Assembly: GCA_963800135.1 (NCBI GenBank)
Contig: CAWCZR010000003.1
Location: 124,001 to 188,000 of the forward strand
Origin: DASPSM01 sp963800135
Lineage (GTDB): Bacteria > Planctomycetota > Planctomycetia > Planctomycetales > Planctomycetaceae
Length of the DNA: 64,000 nucleotides
Reading direction: 5' to 3'
Positions within the stretch are counted from its first letter, which is position 1. Every line of letters begins with the position of its first letter. A model generated the notes under the pieces. That model did not search any database and was not told the origin of the DNA. It saw nothing but the letters and a program-made list of their open reading frames with translations. Shown piece after piece: positions 37,692 to 46,504 of this stretch. Made by a program: the position numbers and the translations under genes.

Positions 37692-38783
37692 ATGAACCAA
37701 CCCGCTTCTGGTCTGCCCGTCGAGTTGCCCGACGATTTCGATCGGCTCTGCGCTCAGCTCGAAGAGCTATCGCCGCAACTAAAGAACATCGACGACTGGC
37801 CCGCTGAACAGATTTGTATGCTGGCCGATGCGGGAGTCCTGGCCTGGGGCTTGCCGGCTGAGTTTGGCGGGCACCCTTCCACCGACGTCCAGGTGATGGC
37901 CGCCTACGAAAGATTGGCTGCCGCCTGTTTGACGACCACCTTCGTCCTCACGCAGAGGAACGCGGCCTGCCAGCGGATCGCGGCCAGCGCCAATTTCGAG
38001 ATGAAGTCGGGACTCTTGCCGGCGCTTTGTCGCGGCGAGACCTTTGCCACAGTCGGGATTTCGCATCTGACGACGTCGCGGCAGCACCTGGCGCAGCCGG
38101 CGGTGTCGGCCGTCGAAGCCTCGGACGAGTTCGTGCTGAATGGGACGGTTCCCTGGGTGACGGGCGCGGCAGCGGCCAAACACATTGTCACCGGCGGCAC
38201 ACTTGCCGACGGACGTCAGGTGCTCATGGCCGTGCCGACCGCGCTGGCCGGCGTTGATCGACAACCGCCCATGCGCCTCTTGGCACTCTCAGCGTCGCAA
38301 ACGGCCACGCTCGCGCTCGACAACGTGCGCGTCCCTCGCCGCAACCTGTTGTTCGGGCCGATCGAACAAGTGATGAGACACGGAGGAGGAGGCGCCGGCT
38401 CGTTAACGACGTCGGCCTTGGCCGTCGGTCTCACTGCCGGCATCCTCCGCCGACTGGGGGGCGAGGCGCAACGTCGCGCCGAACTGGTGCCGATTCTCAA
38501 GGCCCTCGAGGCTGAGCACGCGTCCGCGCGCACCGATCTTTATTCGGCAGCGGTCACGAACGGGCTGGCGCCGAGCGCCGAATCGGTCCGCCACAAGGCC
38601 AACTCGCTCGTGTTGCGGGCCGCCCAGGCGTATTTGGCCGCATCGAAGGGCGCCGGTTTCGTCGTCGGCCATCCGGCCGAGCGCACTGTTCGCGAGGCGA
38701 TGTTCTTCCTCGTCTGGTCCTGCCCGGCGCCCGTCGTGTCGGCGGCCCTCCGCGAGTTCGCGTGCGTGATCGACGAGAGCTGA
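37692..38783 (+). CDS. Acyl-CoA dehydrogenase-like flavoprotein
   Basis: A 363-residue protein with the acyl-CoA dehydrogenase fold: N-terminal helical domain (LADAGVLAWGLPAEFGG), middle beta domain (TFATVGISHLTTSRQHL; FVLNGTVPWVTGAAAA; ATLALDNVRVPRRNLL), and C-terminal helices (AYLAASKGAGFVVGHPAERTVREAMFFLVW). The middle-domain motifs fit FAD binding. I do not find an obvious catalytic Glu at the usual C-terminal position, so dehydrogenase activity is uncertain and a monooxygenase-like or non-catalytic role is possible. Confidence 0.82.
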   Translation: MNQPASGLPVELPDDFDRLCAQLEELSPQLKNIDDWPAEQICMLADAGVLAWGLPAEFGGHPSTDVQVMAAYERLAAACLTTTFVLTQRNAACQRIAASANFEMKSGLLPALCRGETFATVGISHLTTSRQHLAQPAVSAVEASDEFVLNGTVPWVTGAAAAKHIVTGGTLADGRQVLMAVPTALAGVDRQPPMRLLALSASQTATLALDNVRVPRRNLLFGPIEQVMRHGGGGAGSLTTSALAVGLTAGILRRLGGEAQRRAELVPILKALEAEHASARTDLYSAAVTNGLAPSAESVRHKANSLVLRAAQAYLAASKGAGFVVGHPAERTVREAMFFLVWSCPAPVVSAALREFACVIDES

Positions 38784-38800
38784 GAATTGCCGTTACTCCC

Positions 38801-38832
38801 GGCGAGCCGCCTGCGTGAGCTGGCGCGTGCTT
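38801..38832. repeat. Half-site of repeat family B
   Basis: GGCGAGCCGCCTGCGTGAGC, then TGGCGCGTGCTT, related to the palindrome arms at 23986-24099 and the copy at 60814-60845. It lies between two convergent genes. Confidence 0.5.
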
Positions 38833-38982
38833 GAATTTGACTTACTACTTTCTCCGGAGCTGCGCAAATTTTCTTGAAAAAGAAAGGGAACAAAAAGCAC
38901 CATCGGGCTGACGCCAGACGCTCGCCGGGTCCATGTGCAGAATCGCTGTCAGTGAATCCCGATGCGAGTCCGAGCGGCAGAT

Positions 38983-39858
38983 TCAGTTGAGCACGAGGCG
39001 ATCGGCGGAAAAGACGGGCCCCTCGACGCAGGTTCGGCGGTAGTCCCATTCGCCGTTTTCCATTCGCACGGCGGTCACGCAACTAAAGCACGCGCCGAAG
39101 CCGCAAGCCATCGGAGTTTCGAGCGACAGCCAGCAGGGCACGTCGGCCGCGATACAGAGCCGCGCGGCCGCGTGCATCATCGGCTCGGGGCCGCAGCAAT
39201 AGACGCAATCGGGGCGATCGGCGCCGTCGAGAGCGGCGGCCAGCAGCTCAGTGACAAACCCATGATGCCCGAAAGTGCCATCATCGGTCGCGAGTCGCAA
39301 TTCGAGGCCCGGCAACGCGAAGTCGTCGCGTCCGGCGAGATAGTCGGAGGAGCGAACGCCATAGCAGCCGGTCACTTTCCGCGGTCGTCGGCCGACAATG
39401 CGGGGCGGCTGCCCATACGTCCGCAAACCGAGCGCCTCGCGGGCGACGGCCAGAAACGGCGTCTGACCGATTCCGCCGGCCACGAACAGCAGATGGTCGA
39501 CGCGCGGGACGGGAAATCCGTTGCCAAGCGGCCCCCAGATTTCCACGGGATCCCCTGGGCGCCAGGAGGGCATCAGCCCGGTGAGTTTGCCGACCACCGT
39601 ATATCCGAATTCGACGCCGATTGGCCGATCGCCGTCCATCACAGTGTCGTAGAGTGCGAAGGGGCGGCCCAAGAGAGGGTCGACCGAATCGGCGGCGCGA
39701 ACCATGAAGAACTGGCCCGGCACGATGGCGGCCGCCAGTTCGGGCGATTCGAGCGCGAGTGCGTAGGTGTCGCGAGCGAGCTGACGCTGAGAGAGGACGC
39801 GTACCCGCTGTTGGAGGGCAGGGGGCCGCGGCGCGATTGGTGGGGCCGGATCAGGCAT
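38983..39858 (-). CDS. pyrK: Dihydroorotate dehydrogenase electron-transfer subunit PyrK-like
   Basis: A 291-residue iron-sulfur flavoprotein from the ATG at 39858. The FAD-binding beta-barrel has GQFFMVRAADSVDPLLGRPF, the NAD-binding half has VAGGIGQTPFLA and VYCCGPEPMM, and the [2Fe-2S] site is CGFGACFSC followed by a distal Cys in RRTCVEGPVF, the PyrK pattern. It passes electrons between NAD and dihydroorotate dehydrogenase; no pyrD is in the window. The frame is open upstream into the pseudouridine synthase, but the native stop of that gene (39851-39853) overlaps this start by eight bases. Confidence 0.9.
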   Translation of the reverse strand: MPDPAPPIAPRPPALQQRVRVLSQRQLARDTYALALESPELAAAIVPGQFFMVRAADSVDPLLGRPFALYDTVMDGDRPIGVEFGYTVVGKLTGLMPSWRPGDPVEIWGPLGNGFPVPRVDHLLFVAGGIGQTPFLAVAREALGLRTYGQPPRIVGRRPRKVTGCYGVRSSDYLAGRDDFALPGLELRLATDDGTFGHHGFVTELLAAALDGADRPDCVYCCGPEPMMHAAARLCIAADVPCWLSLETPMACGFGACFSCVTAVRMENGEWDYRRTCVEGPVFSADRLVLN

Positions 39859-40989
39859 GGCGCTGGCGACGCTTCCGCGGCCCGCGCGAACCATGGTTTC
39901 GCGCACCCTGTCCACCCTCGCCGTGAGTGCGTGCCGCAGCGACCCGCTCGCGACGCCCGCCTGTCTTCTGTGAGGCTGTTTTCTGTGAAGCGCCGGCCCG
40001 CTGCCGCGTGCGCGGCCCGCCGCCTTGCAGCGAGCGCTGTCGCTCGCCGGCGAATTCCTCTTGCACTCTCCGTTGTTCGCCCCGGCGACCAACGCGCGGC
40101 TTGCGAAGTCTCCGTTCGCCCTCGGCGGACTCCTGCGCGGCCGCTCGCGACCGGCGGGTTCGCGCTGTTGGTCGGCCTGCCTGGGTTTATCGTCCGGCCG
40201 GTACCGGGGGCGAGGTTTGCGAGTCGTCGCCAACTCGCGGAGCGCCACCAACTCGGCATGCGTCAGCGTGCGATGCCGTCCCTCACCGAGGTGGCCGAGC
40301 AGGAGTGGCCCGAAGGCCACGCGGCGCAGTCGCATCACTTTATGTCCGACACGGGCAAAAAGCCGGCGGATTTCACGGTTCTGCCCGTGGCTGAGTCCAA
40401 CTTGAAGGAAGGTGCTGTTGCCTTTCGTGCTCACCCGCTTCACCCAGCGAACGTAAAAGCGGCCCTCCTGGAAATAGAGTCCCTCTTTGAGCGTGGCAAA
40501 CGTCGCCGGCGTCGGCCGACCGGCGACTTGGATGGCGTACGTCCGCGGCACCTGAAACCGCGGATGGGCCAGCTTATGCGCCATCTCGCCGTCGTTGGTC
40601 AACAGGATGAGGCCTTCGCTGCCCTCGTCGAGTCGGCCCACTGTGAAGAGCCGCAACTTGCTTGGCGCCAGCAGATCGAGGGCGCGGGGACGGCCCGCGG
40701 GATCGCTGGTCGTGCACAGATAGCCCCGCGGCTTGTTCAACAGGAAGTAGCGCGGGGGATCGCGGCGGACGATTTCCCCGTCGACGCGGACCTCTTGCTT
40801 GCCGGGGTCGACGCGCGTGCCCAGGTCGCGGGCGACGTGTCCGTCTACGCTGACCCGTCCGTCCACAATAAATGCTTCGCATTTGCGGCGCGAGCCGAGT
40901 CCGGTGGCGGCCAGGAACCGTTGCAGGCGAATGCCGGCCGCGGGGTTCGTGTCGTCGGCAGCGGAGTGATCGTCAGGTGAGAAGGGCAT
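39851..40989 (-). CDS. RluB/RsuA-family pseudouridine synthase with basic tail (frameshift likely)
   Basis: An rRNA pseudouridine synthase. From the ATG at 40989 there is an S4 domain (RLQRFLAATGLGSRRKCEAF), then the catalytic Asp motif GRLDEGSEGLILLTNDG and GLSHGQNREIRRLFARVG. After YRPDDKPRQADQQREP the protein is a basic low-complexity tail. In the present sequence this frame runs straight into pyrK. The neighbouring frame gives a cleaner tail (ERRLRKPRVGRRGEQRRVQ) ending in TGA at 39851-39853, so one base appears to be missing near 40140. A real fusion with PyrK cannot be excluded but is less likely. Confidence 0.78.
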
Positions 40990-41639
40990 GGAGGTCGCTT
41001 GAGTCTTTCGTGTGCTGCGATCGGCCAGAGCACAGCAGCTGTGTTGCACGTCTCGCGATAAAACGGGCGGCGCGGATAGGAACGTGCGCTTGACGCGTGT
41101 CGTTTACGCGATCGGGCGATGTGTCTCAACCCGCAAGGCGGGCCAACGTTGTGAGTTTAGTCCCAGCGGGACAGTCCTGTCACCCGTCGAGCGAGGAATT
41201 CTCCGGATGTCGAGCACTCGCGGACGGCAATCGGCCCGACTTTTTGGCGATCGGTCGGACGCGAAAGGATTTCGCGCGAAGCGAAAGCCGAAGGAACACT
41301 ACGGCGGCCGTCTGTCGCGGAGCGGCCGATGACCTGGGCGCCTTGATCCGCAAGTTGGATTCTCCGAGAGTACAGCCGTGTACGAAGGGCGCAGCGCAGC
41401 AAAGACCGTGGGAAAATCTCTCCCAACCTGCGTCCGCGCCCGATTCCCGGCCCGCGACGGGCCTGCTTTCGAGTTCCGTTGAAACACGGCCGATCCACTC
41501 CCGCCGGAGAACGGTCTTGTCGCTGATTTCGAGCCAAATCGTCGGCGGGAGTTGCCGCGGCGAAGGGCAGGGGGCTCGCAGGCCGTGATCGATCGGTTCG
41601 ACCGGAAGTGTCAGCGACAAAGTTGAGAAGGAGCACCGC
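40990..41639. other. 650-base divergent intergenic region
   Basis: It separates the pseudouridine synthase from the secreted Cys-rich gene. I find no convincing coding frame or structured RNA. A GAGAAGGAG ribosome site precedes the next ATG. Confidence 0.4.
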
Positions 41640-42228
41640 ATGCAGAAACGTTTGATCGGGTTTGTCACTATCGCCGGGGCGTTGATCGGCGCGGCCACGC
41701 TGGCAGCCGACGAGCGACCTTCGGACCGATCCGGAAGCAGGGAGACCCCGGCAGAGCGGGCGATCCTGTTGACCTCTGGAACGGCTCCGTTGGCCGAGGT
41801 GGGGAGCTTTGAAGCACCCCCGCCCGCACCGGGCATCGAGGGCGCGGTTCCGCCGGGACCCATGTCCCAGTCGCTGCCCCCATCGGTGCAGCCGGTTCCA
41901 GATGGGATCGGCGGCGGCCGGGGGTCCGCCAATCGTTATGGCCCCGGGGCTCGCGCTCTACCCGCGAGTCAAGTATCACGACAAGCGTCATATCGCTCCG
42001 TGTGCCGTGGCAATGGTCGTCGCCGTCCGTGATCCGTGTGCGCATCGGGATCCCTGTGACGCGTGCGGCCCGCCCAAATGCGTGTTCGTTCAGATCTGCG
42101 TGCCGCCCTGCGGTTGCCCGAAGATCTGCACCAAGCACGATGGGCAAAAGGTTCGCTATGACTATGGCAAGTACGCGGTGAACATCACCTCGAGACATGG
42201 CGTTGTCGTGGTGGACTATGACGGTTGA
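41640..42228 (+). CDS. Secreted Cys/Pro-rich protein (frameshifted)
   Basis: The ATG at 41640 has a strong AAGGAG site. A signal peptide (KRLIGFVTIAGALIGAATLAA) is followed by a Pro-rich stretch. In the G5 run at 41920-41924 one extra G shifts the frame; the sense continues as GPPIVMAPGLALYPRVKYH to the stop at 42226-42228, giving 195 residues. The C-terminal part is Cys-rich, with CVFVQICVPPCGCPKIC, and ends YDYGKYAVNITSRHGVVVV. Paired Cys suggest disulfides or metal binding. I do not know the function. A perfect terminator follows at 42394. Confidence 0.68.
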
Positions 42229-42296
42229 TCCGTGAAGTGCGCAGTGGTTCCCGGGACGAGGTTGAGTTCGCCAAAGTCCTGACGAACCGCGGAGAC

Positions 42297-42385
42297 GGGG
42301 GAGGGCGAGGCTCCCGCCGAGCCGACGCTTCGCTGCGATCGTCCTCAACGCGGCGAACGCGGCTCAGTAGGGGCCTCGCCCTCCC
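42297..42385. repeat. Inverted repeat, family C (GGGAGGGCGAGGC)
   Basis: The left arm 42297-42323 (GGGGAGGGCGAGGCTCCCGC, then CGAGCC) and the right arm 42360-42385 (CGGCTCAG, then GGGGCCTCGCCCTCCC) are imperfect inverted copies. It lies between convergent genes, just before the terminator. Confidence 0.6.
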
Positions 42386-42393
42386 GGAATGAC

Positions 42394-42433
42394 GAAACGG
42401 CCGAGGATCCTCTCCTCGGCCGTTTCTTTTTTC
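42394..42433 (+). terminator. Rho-independent terminator
   Basis: A perfect 14-bp stem GAAACGGCCGAGGA / TCCTCGGCCGTTTC with a five-base loop, followed by seven Ts. It ends the transcript of the secreted Cys-rich gene, 165 bases after its stop codon, and faces the convergent hpnH gene. Confidence 0.92.
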
Positions 42434-42464
42434 GTGTGAGCGTCGAGTGTTGACCGTCGGCGGC

Positions 42465-43613
42465 TCAGCCGGCGCGGGCCTGCAGCGATGCCTCGACGGG
42501 CTCGCGCCGAGGTGGAGGGGCCAGCGAATCGAGCTGGTAGAGCATGGGCGCTGGCGCTGCGAAGGTGACCGGATCATCACTTTCCGGCTCATTGCCGCGT
42601 GATGGGCCCAGCAGCGTGAATCGAGCGGCGGCGGCCAAGCCCCGCAGCGAGTTGAATGTCTGGGCCACCGCCGTCGGCTCGTACCCGCAGTGGACCATGC
42701 AATCCCGACACTTCGGATTGCCGCTCTGCCGGCCGTAGGCGCTCCAATCGGTCGTTTCGAGCAGTTCCTGGTACGTGCCGCAGTAACTCTCCTGCTGCAG
42801 GTAACAAGGGCGCTGCCAGCCGAAAATGTTGTAAGTCGGATTGCCCCAAGGCGTGCACTCCAGGTCCCAATTCCCTTTCAGGAACTCGAGGAACAAGGGC
42901 GACTGGTTGAAGACCCAGCCGCGCTTGGGACGCGCGAGCGTGCGGCGAAACAGCTCGACGGTCTGAGCCCGCTGCAGAAAGTGGTCCTGGTCGGGGGCTT
43001 TTTCGTAGGCGTAGCCAGGCGAGATCATCATCCCCTCGACCCCCAAGTCGGTGAGAATGTCGAACATCTCCCGCATCCGCCGCGGATGGGCCGTGTTGAA
43101 CATTGTGGTATTCGTCGTGACGCGGAAGCCGGCCGCCACCGCCACGCGAATCGCCCGCACGGCGATATCAAAAACTCCTTCGCGGCAGACGGCCACGTCG
43201 TGCTCTTCGCGCGGTCCGTCGACATGGACCGAAAAGGTCAAATACTTCGACGGTTTGAATCGGTGGAGCTGCTTTTCCAAAAGCAGGGCGTTGGTGCACA
43301 GATAGATGTACTTCTTGCGGGCAACCAGACCCTCGACGATCTGGTCCATCTGCGGATGCAAGAGCGGCTCGCCGCCCGGGATCGACACCATCGGGGCGCC
43401 GCACTCCTCGACCGCGTGAAAGCACTCTTCCGGCGAAAGCTGCTTCTTGAGGATGTCGGCCGGATATTGAATCTTGCCGCAGCCAGCGCAGGCCAGGTTG
43501 CAGCGGAAAAGCGGCTCGAGCATCAACACGAGCGGATAGCGTTTTTCACGGCGAAGCGTCTTGCCGATCACATAGCGTGCGACCGTCACCATTTGCGATA
43601 CGGGAACGCCCAT
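42465..43613 (-). CDS. hpnH: Adenosyl-hopene transferase HpnH (radical SAM)
   Basis: HpnH joins 5'-deoxyadenosine to diploptene, the first step in making the extended side chain of bacteriohopanepolyols. The ATG at 43613 has GGGGGAGA upstream and gives 382 residues starting MGVPVSQMVTVARYVIGK. The radical-SAM cluster motif CNLACAGC has Cys38, 42 and 45. Family motifs follow: PMVSIPGGEPLLHP, YLTFSVHVDGPREEHD, TTMFNTAHPRRM, and a C-terminal CRDCMVHCGYEPTAV. The last 60 residues are a Pro-rich extension. No squalene-hopene cyclase or other hpn gene is in the window. Confidence 0.93.
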   Translation of the reverse strand: MGVPVSQMVTVARYVIGKTLRREKRYPLVLMLEPLFRCNLACAGCGKIQYPADILKKQLSPEECFHAVEECGAPMVSIPGGEPLLHPQMDQIVEGLVARKKYIYLCTNALLLEKQLHRFKPSKYLTFSVHVDGPREEHDVAVCREGVFDIAVRAIRVAVAAGFRVTTNTTMFNTAHPRRMREMFDILTDLGVEGMMISPGYAYEKAPDQDHFLQRAQTVELFRRTLARPKRGWVFNQSPLFLEFLKGNWDLECTPWGNPTYNIFGWQRPCYLQQESYCGTYQELLETTDWSAYGRQSGNPKCRDCMVHCGYEPTAVAQTFNSLRGLAAAARFTLLGPSRGNEPESDDPVTFAAPAPMLYQLDSLAPPPRREPVEASLQARAG

Positions 43614-44223
43614 CCGTGTCTCCCCCTGGAAATCCGTCTCTGATGCGAGATTTTTGGCTGGAAATTGAGCGGCAGCCCTGCCGCGGGGTGGGTTCATAGC
43701 AAGTTCGGTGCCGGCTGTCAGCCCCAGAGCGCGTGCCCGCAATCCCCAAGGGCGGACGGCAAATTTTGCCCCTTTTGGCCCGCTCTCCCGCTTCCCGGCA
43801 AGGCCCGCACGCGAAAAGGCCTACCCGATTTGCCCGCACGGATTGCCTGTCCGTGCTTCCGGCGGAGAACGCCAGTTTGCCCCACTTTTGCGCGCCGCGA
43901 GGTGGTGTTCGGCCGAAGATAGAGAGCACAACAGTTGGAGCGTTTGTCACGGTCGCGGTCTCGCGGCGAATTGTGCCGAACCGCGGACGACAGCAGGCGT
44001 ACCCACCGAGCAACGCACCGCATGAGTCACGCGAGGGCCAACGTTTTCCTGGCCGACGGGACGCGCAAGCGACGGCACTCGCCAAACCAGGTCAAGCGGC
44101 AGTGGTACGCGCGGCACCGCTCAATCCGCTTTGCCCGCCGGTTCACTGCCCGGACGATCGCCTAAACACGCTATGGCGTGCCTGGTCGACAATAGCCGAT
44201 GGTCCGACCATCGTTCTTCATAG
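43614..44223. other. 610-base region upstream of hpnH ending at a plus-strand terminator
   Basis: No annotated gene, yet a good plus-strand terminator stands at its right end. One weak plus-strand frame (44022-44165, 47 residues, MSHARANVFLADGTRKRR...) lacks a ribosome site. The left part must hold the hpnH promoter. An unrecognised small RNA is possible. Confidence 0.35.
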
Positions 44224-44258
44224 ACCCACGGAAGGGCCTGGCCCCCCGTGGGTTTTTT
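44224..44258 (+). terminator. Rho-independent terminator with no assigned gene
   Basis: The stem ACCCACGG (44224-44231) pairs with CCGTGGGT (44246-44253) around a 14-base loop, and a run of six Ts starts at 44253. It reads on the plus strand, but the nearest genes on both sides are on the minus strand. Confidence 0.8.
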
Positions 44259-44305
44259 GTTTCTTGCGTTCGCCGATCGGCGAACGATCGTCCCGAGAGC
44301 CGGTT

Positions 44306-44515
44306 TCAGTCCGAGAAGGCCGTCCGTTTCCCCAAGATGTCGAATGCCAGCGGGACGGTGCTCAGGGCCCCGACGACAAAGAGTGACCAGCCGACCGCCC
44401 GGCGCTGATCGTCGCTCATCCGTCCGGCCAGCAACAATCCGAGCCCCAGACCGAGCACCGCGCGCGTGCCGCCGACCAGGCCGAGCTCCGGCAAGGAAAT
44501 CTTTGTTTCGTACAT
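44306..44515 (-). CDS. Small two-helix membrane protein
   Basis: A 69-residue protein from the ATG at 44515, preceded by an AAGGAGAG ribosome site. It has two hydrophobic segments: GGTRAVLGLGLGLLLAG and WSLFVVGALSTVPLAFDIL, separated by RMSDDQRRAVG. It lies 136 bases downstream of modB on the same strand. I do not recognise the family; association with the transporter is by position only. Confidence 0.65.
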   Translation of the reverse strand: MYETKISLPELGLVGGTRAVLGLGLGLLLAGRMSDDQRRAVGWSLFVVGALSTVPLAFDILGKRTAFSD

Positions 44516-44651
44516 AACTGCTCTCCTTGAAGTTGCGCCGTGGGGCGGGGCGCGACATGTTGCTCGCGCACGAGCCCTGCTGGGTAACCTTTGCAATCCG
44601 CATGCCAAGGAGTTGTCCGTCCCCCCCCCCGCGGCGTCCGCCTTGACGCGT

Positions 44652-45485
44652 TTAGAGCTGCTCGCCCAGCAGCCGGCCGCGAAAGTGCCCGTGCGCCAAC
44701 GTTCGGACAGTGACCAAAACGACGAGCGAGACGGCGATCATCACGAGCGACACGGCGACAGCCCCTTCCACGTTGCCGATGCTCAGCTCCAGGTAGACGC
44801 TCACCGGCAGAACCTCTGTCCGTTGTCGAGTCGCTCCGGCAAACACCAACACCGGTCCGAATTCGCCCAACGCCCGCCCCCAAGCCAAAGTCGCGGCCGA
44901 CAGCAGTCCGTAGCGGGCCTCGGGCAGCACCACTCGCCAGAATGCCTGCGCGCGACGGCAGCCCAGCGTCAGGGCGACTTGTTCCTGGCGCGGCGAAATC
45001 TCGTCGAAGGTTGCGCGTAACGTCCGCACCGCGAAGGCGCTCACGACCGCAAACTGGGCCAGAATGACCGCCGGAACGTGAAACGCGACCGGCCAACGAT
45101 CGTCGAAGTAACGGAGCGGCGTTTGGCGGAACAGGATCAACAGGCACAGTCCCACGACCAACGGCGGCAGCACGATCGGAATATCGATGATCGCATCAAC
45201 GAGTTGCTTGCCCCGAAAGTCACTGCGCGACATCAAGTAGGCGATCGGCACGCTGACCCACATCGCGAGAATCGTGCTGATGCTGGCGGAGATGACGCTC
45301 AGGCGAATCGCAAAGCGGATGTTTTCGTCGGCGAAGATGCGGGAGAAATCGGCCAATCGCGCATAGCCGACTTCGGCGGCGACCATCGCCACAATCAACA
45401 GGACGTAACCGCCCCCGAGAACTCCGAGCGCCGTGTAGAAGGGAGCGTCCGACTTCGCGCGCGAGACGATCGAGGATGAAGACAT
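44652..45485 (-). CDS. modB: Molybdate/tungstate-type ABC transporter permease
   Basis: A 277-residue inner-membrane permease from the ATG at 45485 with about six transmembrane helices. The ABC permease EAA-like loop is present (TLGCRRAQAFWRVVLPEARY, then GLLSAATLAWGRALGEFGP), as are the ModB/TupB-type features VSVPIAYLMSRSDFRGK and DIPIVLPPLVVGLCLL. It follows modA by 81 bases on the same strand. No ATP-binding subunit gene is found nearby. Confidence 0.88.
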   Translation of the reverse strand: MSSSSIVSRAKSDAPFYTALGVLGGGYVLLIVAMVAAEVGYARLADFSRIFADENIRFAIRLSVISASISTILAMWVSVPIAYLMSRSDFRGKQLVDAIIDIPIVLPPLVVGLCLLILFRQTPLRYFDDRWPVAFHVPAVILAQFAVVSAFAVRTLRATFDEISPRQEQVALTLGCRRAQAFWRVVLPEARYGLLSAATLAWGRALGEFGPVLVFAGATRQRTEVLPVSVYLELSIGNVEGAVAVSLVMIAVSLVVLVTVRTLAHGHFRGRLLGEQL

Positions 45486-45566
45486 GTTTGACGCTCTTGA
45501 CCAGGTGGAATCGGATTCCCGCCGAGCGATCACGTTCTGCGGACCGAAATGACGGAGATCGTGGGC

Positions 45567-46397
45567 TCAGTGCGCGGCAGGCGGCTGCTTGGCGATAACG
45601 TCGTAGCCGTACTCGGCGAACACCTTGAGCCCGTGCTGGGGATCCGTAATGTAGTTGAGCAACTCCTGGGCGGCGAGCGGATCCTTCGATGCCGAGAGCA
45701 AACCGACGGCGATTTGTCCGCGTGCGTGGTCGAATTCGGGCACATGCACGACGGCCAGATCGGGGTATTGGGCGCACGTCGCGTTCCAAACGATGCCCGC
45801 GTCGGCGGCGCCCAGCTTCACGTCGTTGCCGACTTCGTTAACCGTCTCCCGATGGATCACCGCCTTCTTCCACAGCGGCTCCCAACGCTCGTCTTTTTCC
45901 AGCAGTTTGTTCACCACCTTGCCGATGGCCGCGCGTTCGGGATCGGCCAAACAGAGCCGAACGTTGGGCTTGAGCAGGTCGCTCAAGCCAGCGATATGTT
46001 TCGGATTGCCCTTTTGCGTCACGATGACGGGAAACTGGTAGGCGATCCCCTGGATTTCCTCCGTCAGCTTTTGTTCCGCGGCCTTGTCCAGATAGATTCG
46101 ATCGGCTGCCACAAACAAATCCCCGCCACCGATGAGGATTTGGCCTAAGAGGGAACCCGAGCCGGCAAACTTGGTCTCGACCACCACATGGTGGGACGCC
46201 TCATATTCCGAGACGATTTTGGCAACCGGCGGCTGGAGTCCGGCGGCACAGTAAACCATGATCGTCGGCGGAGTCGTCTTCGCGGCTTCTCCCGAACCGG
46301 CCTGAGGGTGAGGCGCCGCCGGCTGATAGAAAATCAGCACGCCGATGAGCGCCGCCAGGGCCACCGCCGAAGCCGCCATTAACTTTCCGAATCCCAT
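45567..46397 (-). CDS. modA: Molybdate/tungstate-type ABC transporter substrate-binding protein
   Basis: A 276-residue periplasmic binding protein from the ATG at 46397. A membrane-anchor or signal helix (MAASAVALAALIGVLIFYQP) is followed by IMVYCAAGLQPPVAKIV and the oxyanion-binding turn FAGSGSLLGQIL. GGGDLFVAADRIYLD and LGAADAGIVWNAT match ModA-type proteins. The Ser and backbone positions expected to bind the oxyanion are present. It could equally bind tungstate. Longer in-frame starts up to 46532 exist but cross the repeat region upstream, so I reject them. Confidence 0.87.
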   Translation of the reverse strand: MGFGKLMAASAVALAALIGVLIFYQPAAPHPQAGSGEAAKTTPPTIMVYCAAGLQPPVAKIVSEYEASHHVVVETKFAGSGSLLGQILIGGGDLFVAADRIYLDKAAEQKLTEEIQGIAYQFPVIVTQKGNPKHIAGLSDLLKPNVRLCLADPERAAIGKVVNKLLEKDERWEPLWKKAVIHRETVNEVGNDVKLGAADAGIVWNATCAQYPDLAVVHVPEFDHARGQIAVGLLSASKDPLAAQELLNYITDPQHGLKVFAEYGYDVIAKQPPAAH

Positions 46398-46444
46398 CTC
46401 GCCGTTTCCCAGTTGAGAGATTTGCCGCCGAGGCCGGCGGCTTC

Positions 46445-46504
46445 TTAAAATCGCAGTTGACTCAGATCCCACTATTAGAATCGCAATGTCATTAGAATCG
46501 CTAT
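46445..46504. promoter_or_regulatory. Three direct repeats upstream of modA
   Basis: TTAAAATCGCAGT (46445), TTAGAATCGCAAT (46475) and TTAGAATCGCTAT (46492) share the consensus TTARAATCGCWRT. They lie 48-107 bases before the modA start and stand out as AT-rich. They are good candidates for a repressor or activator site. Confidence 0.5.

Noticed and set aside
38962..40980. 672-residue plus-strand frame opposite pyrK and the pseudouridine synthase
   Set aside because: No motif is recognisable and both minus-strand proteins are convincing.
44022..44165. 47-codon plus-strand frame before the orphan terminator
   Set aside because: No ribosome site and no recognisable sequence; kept only as a remark.
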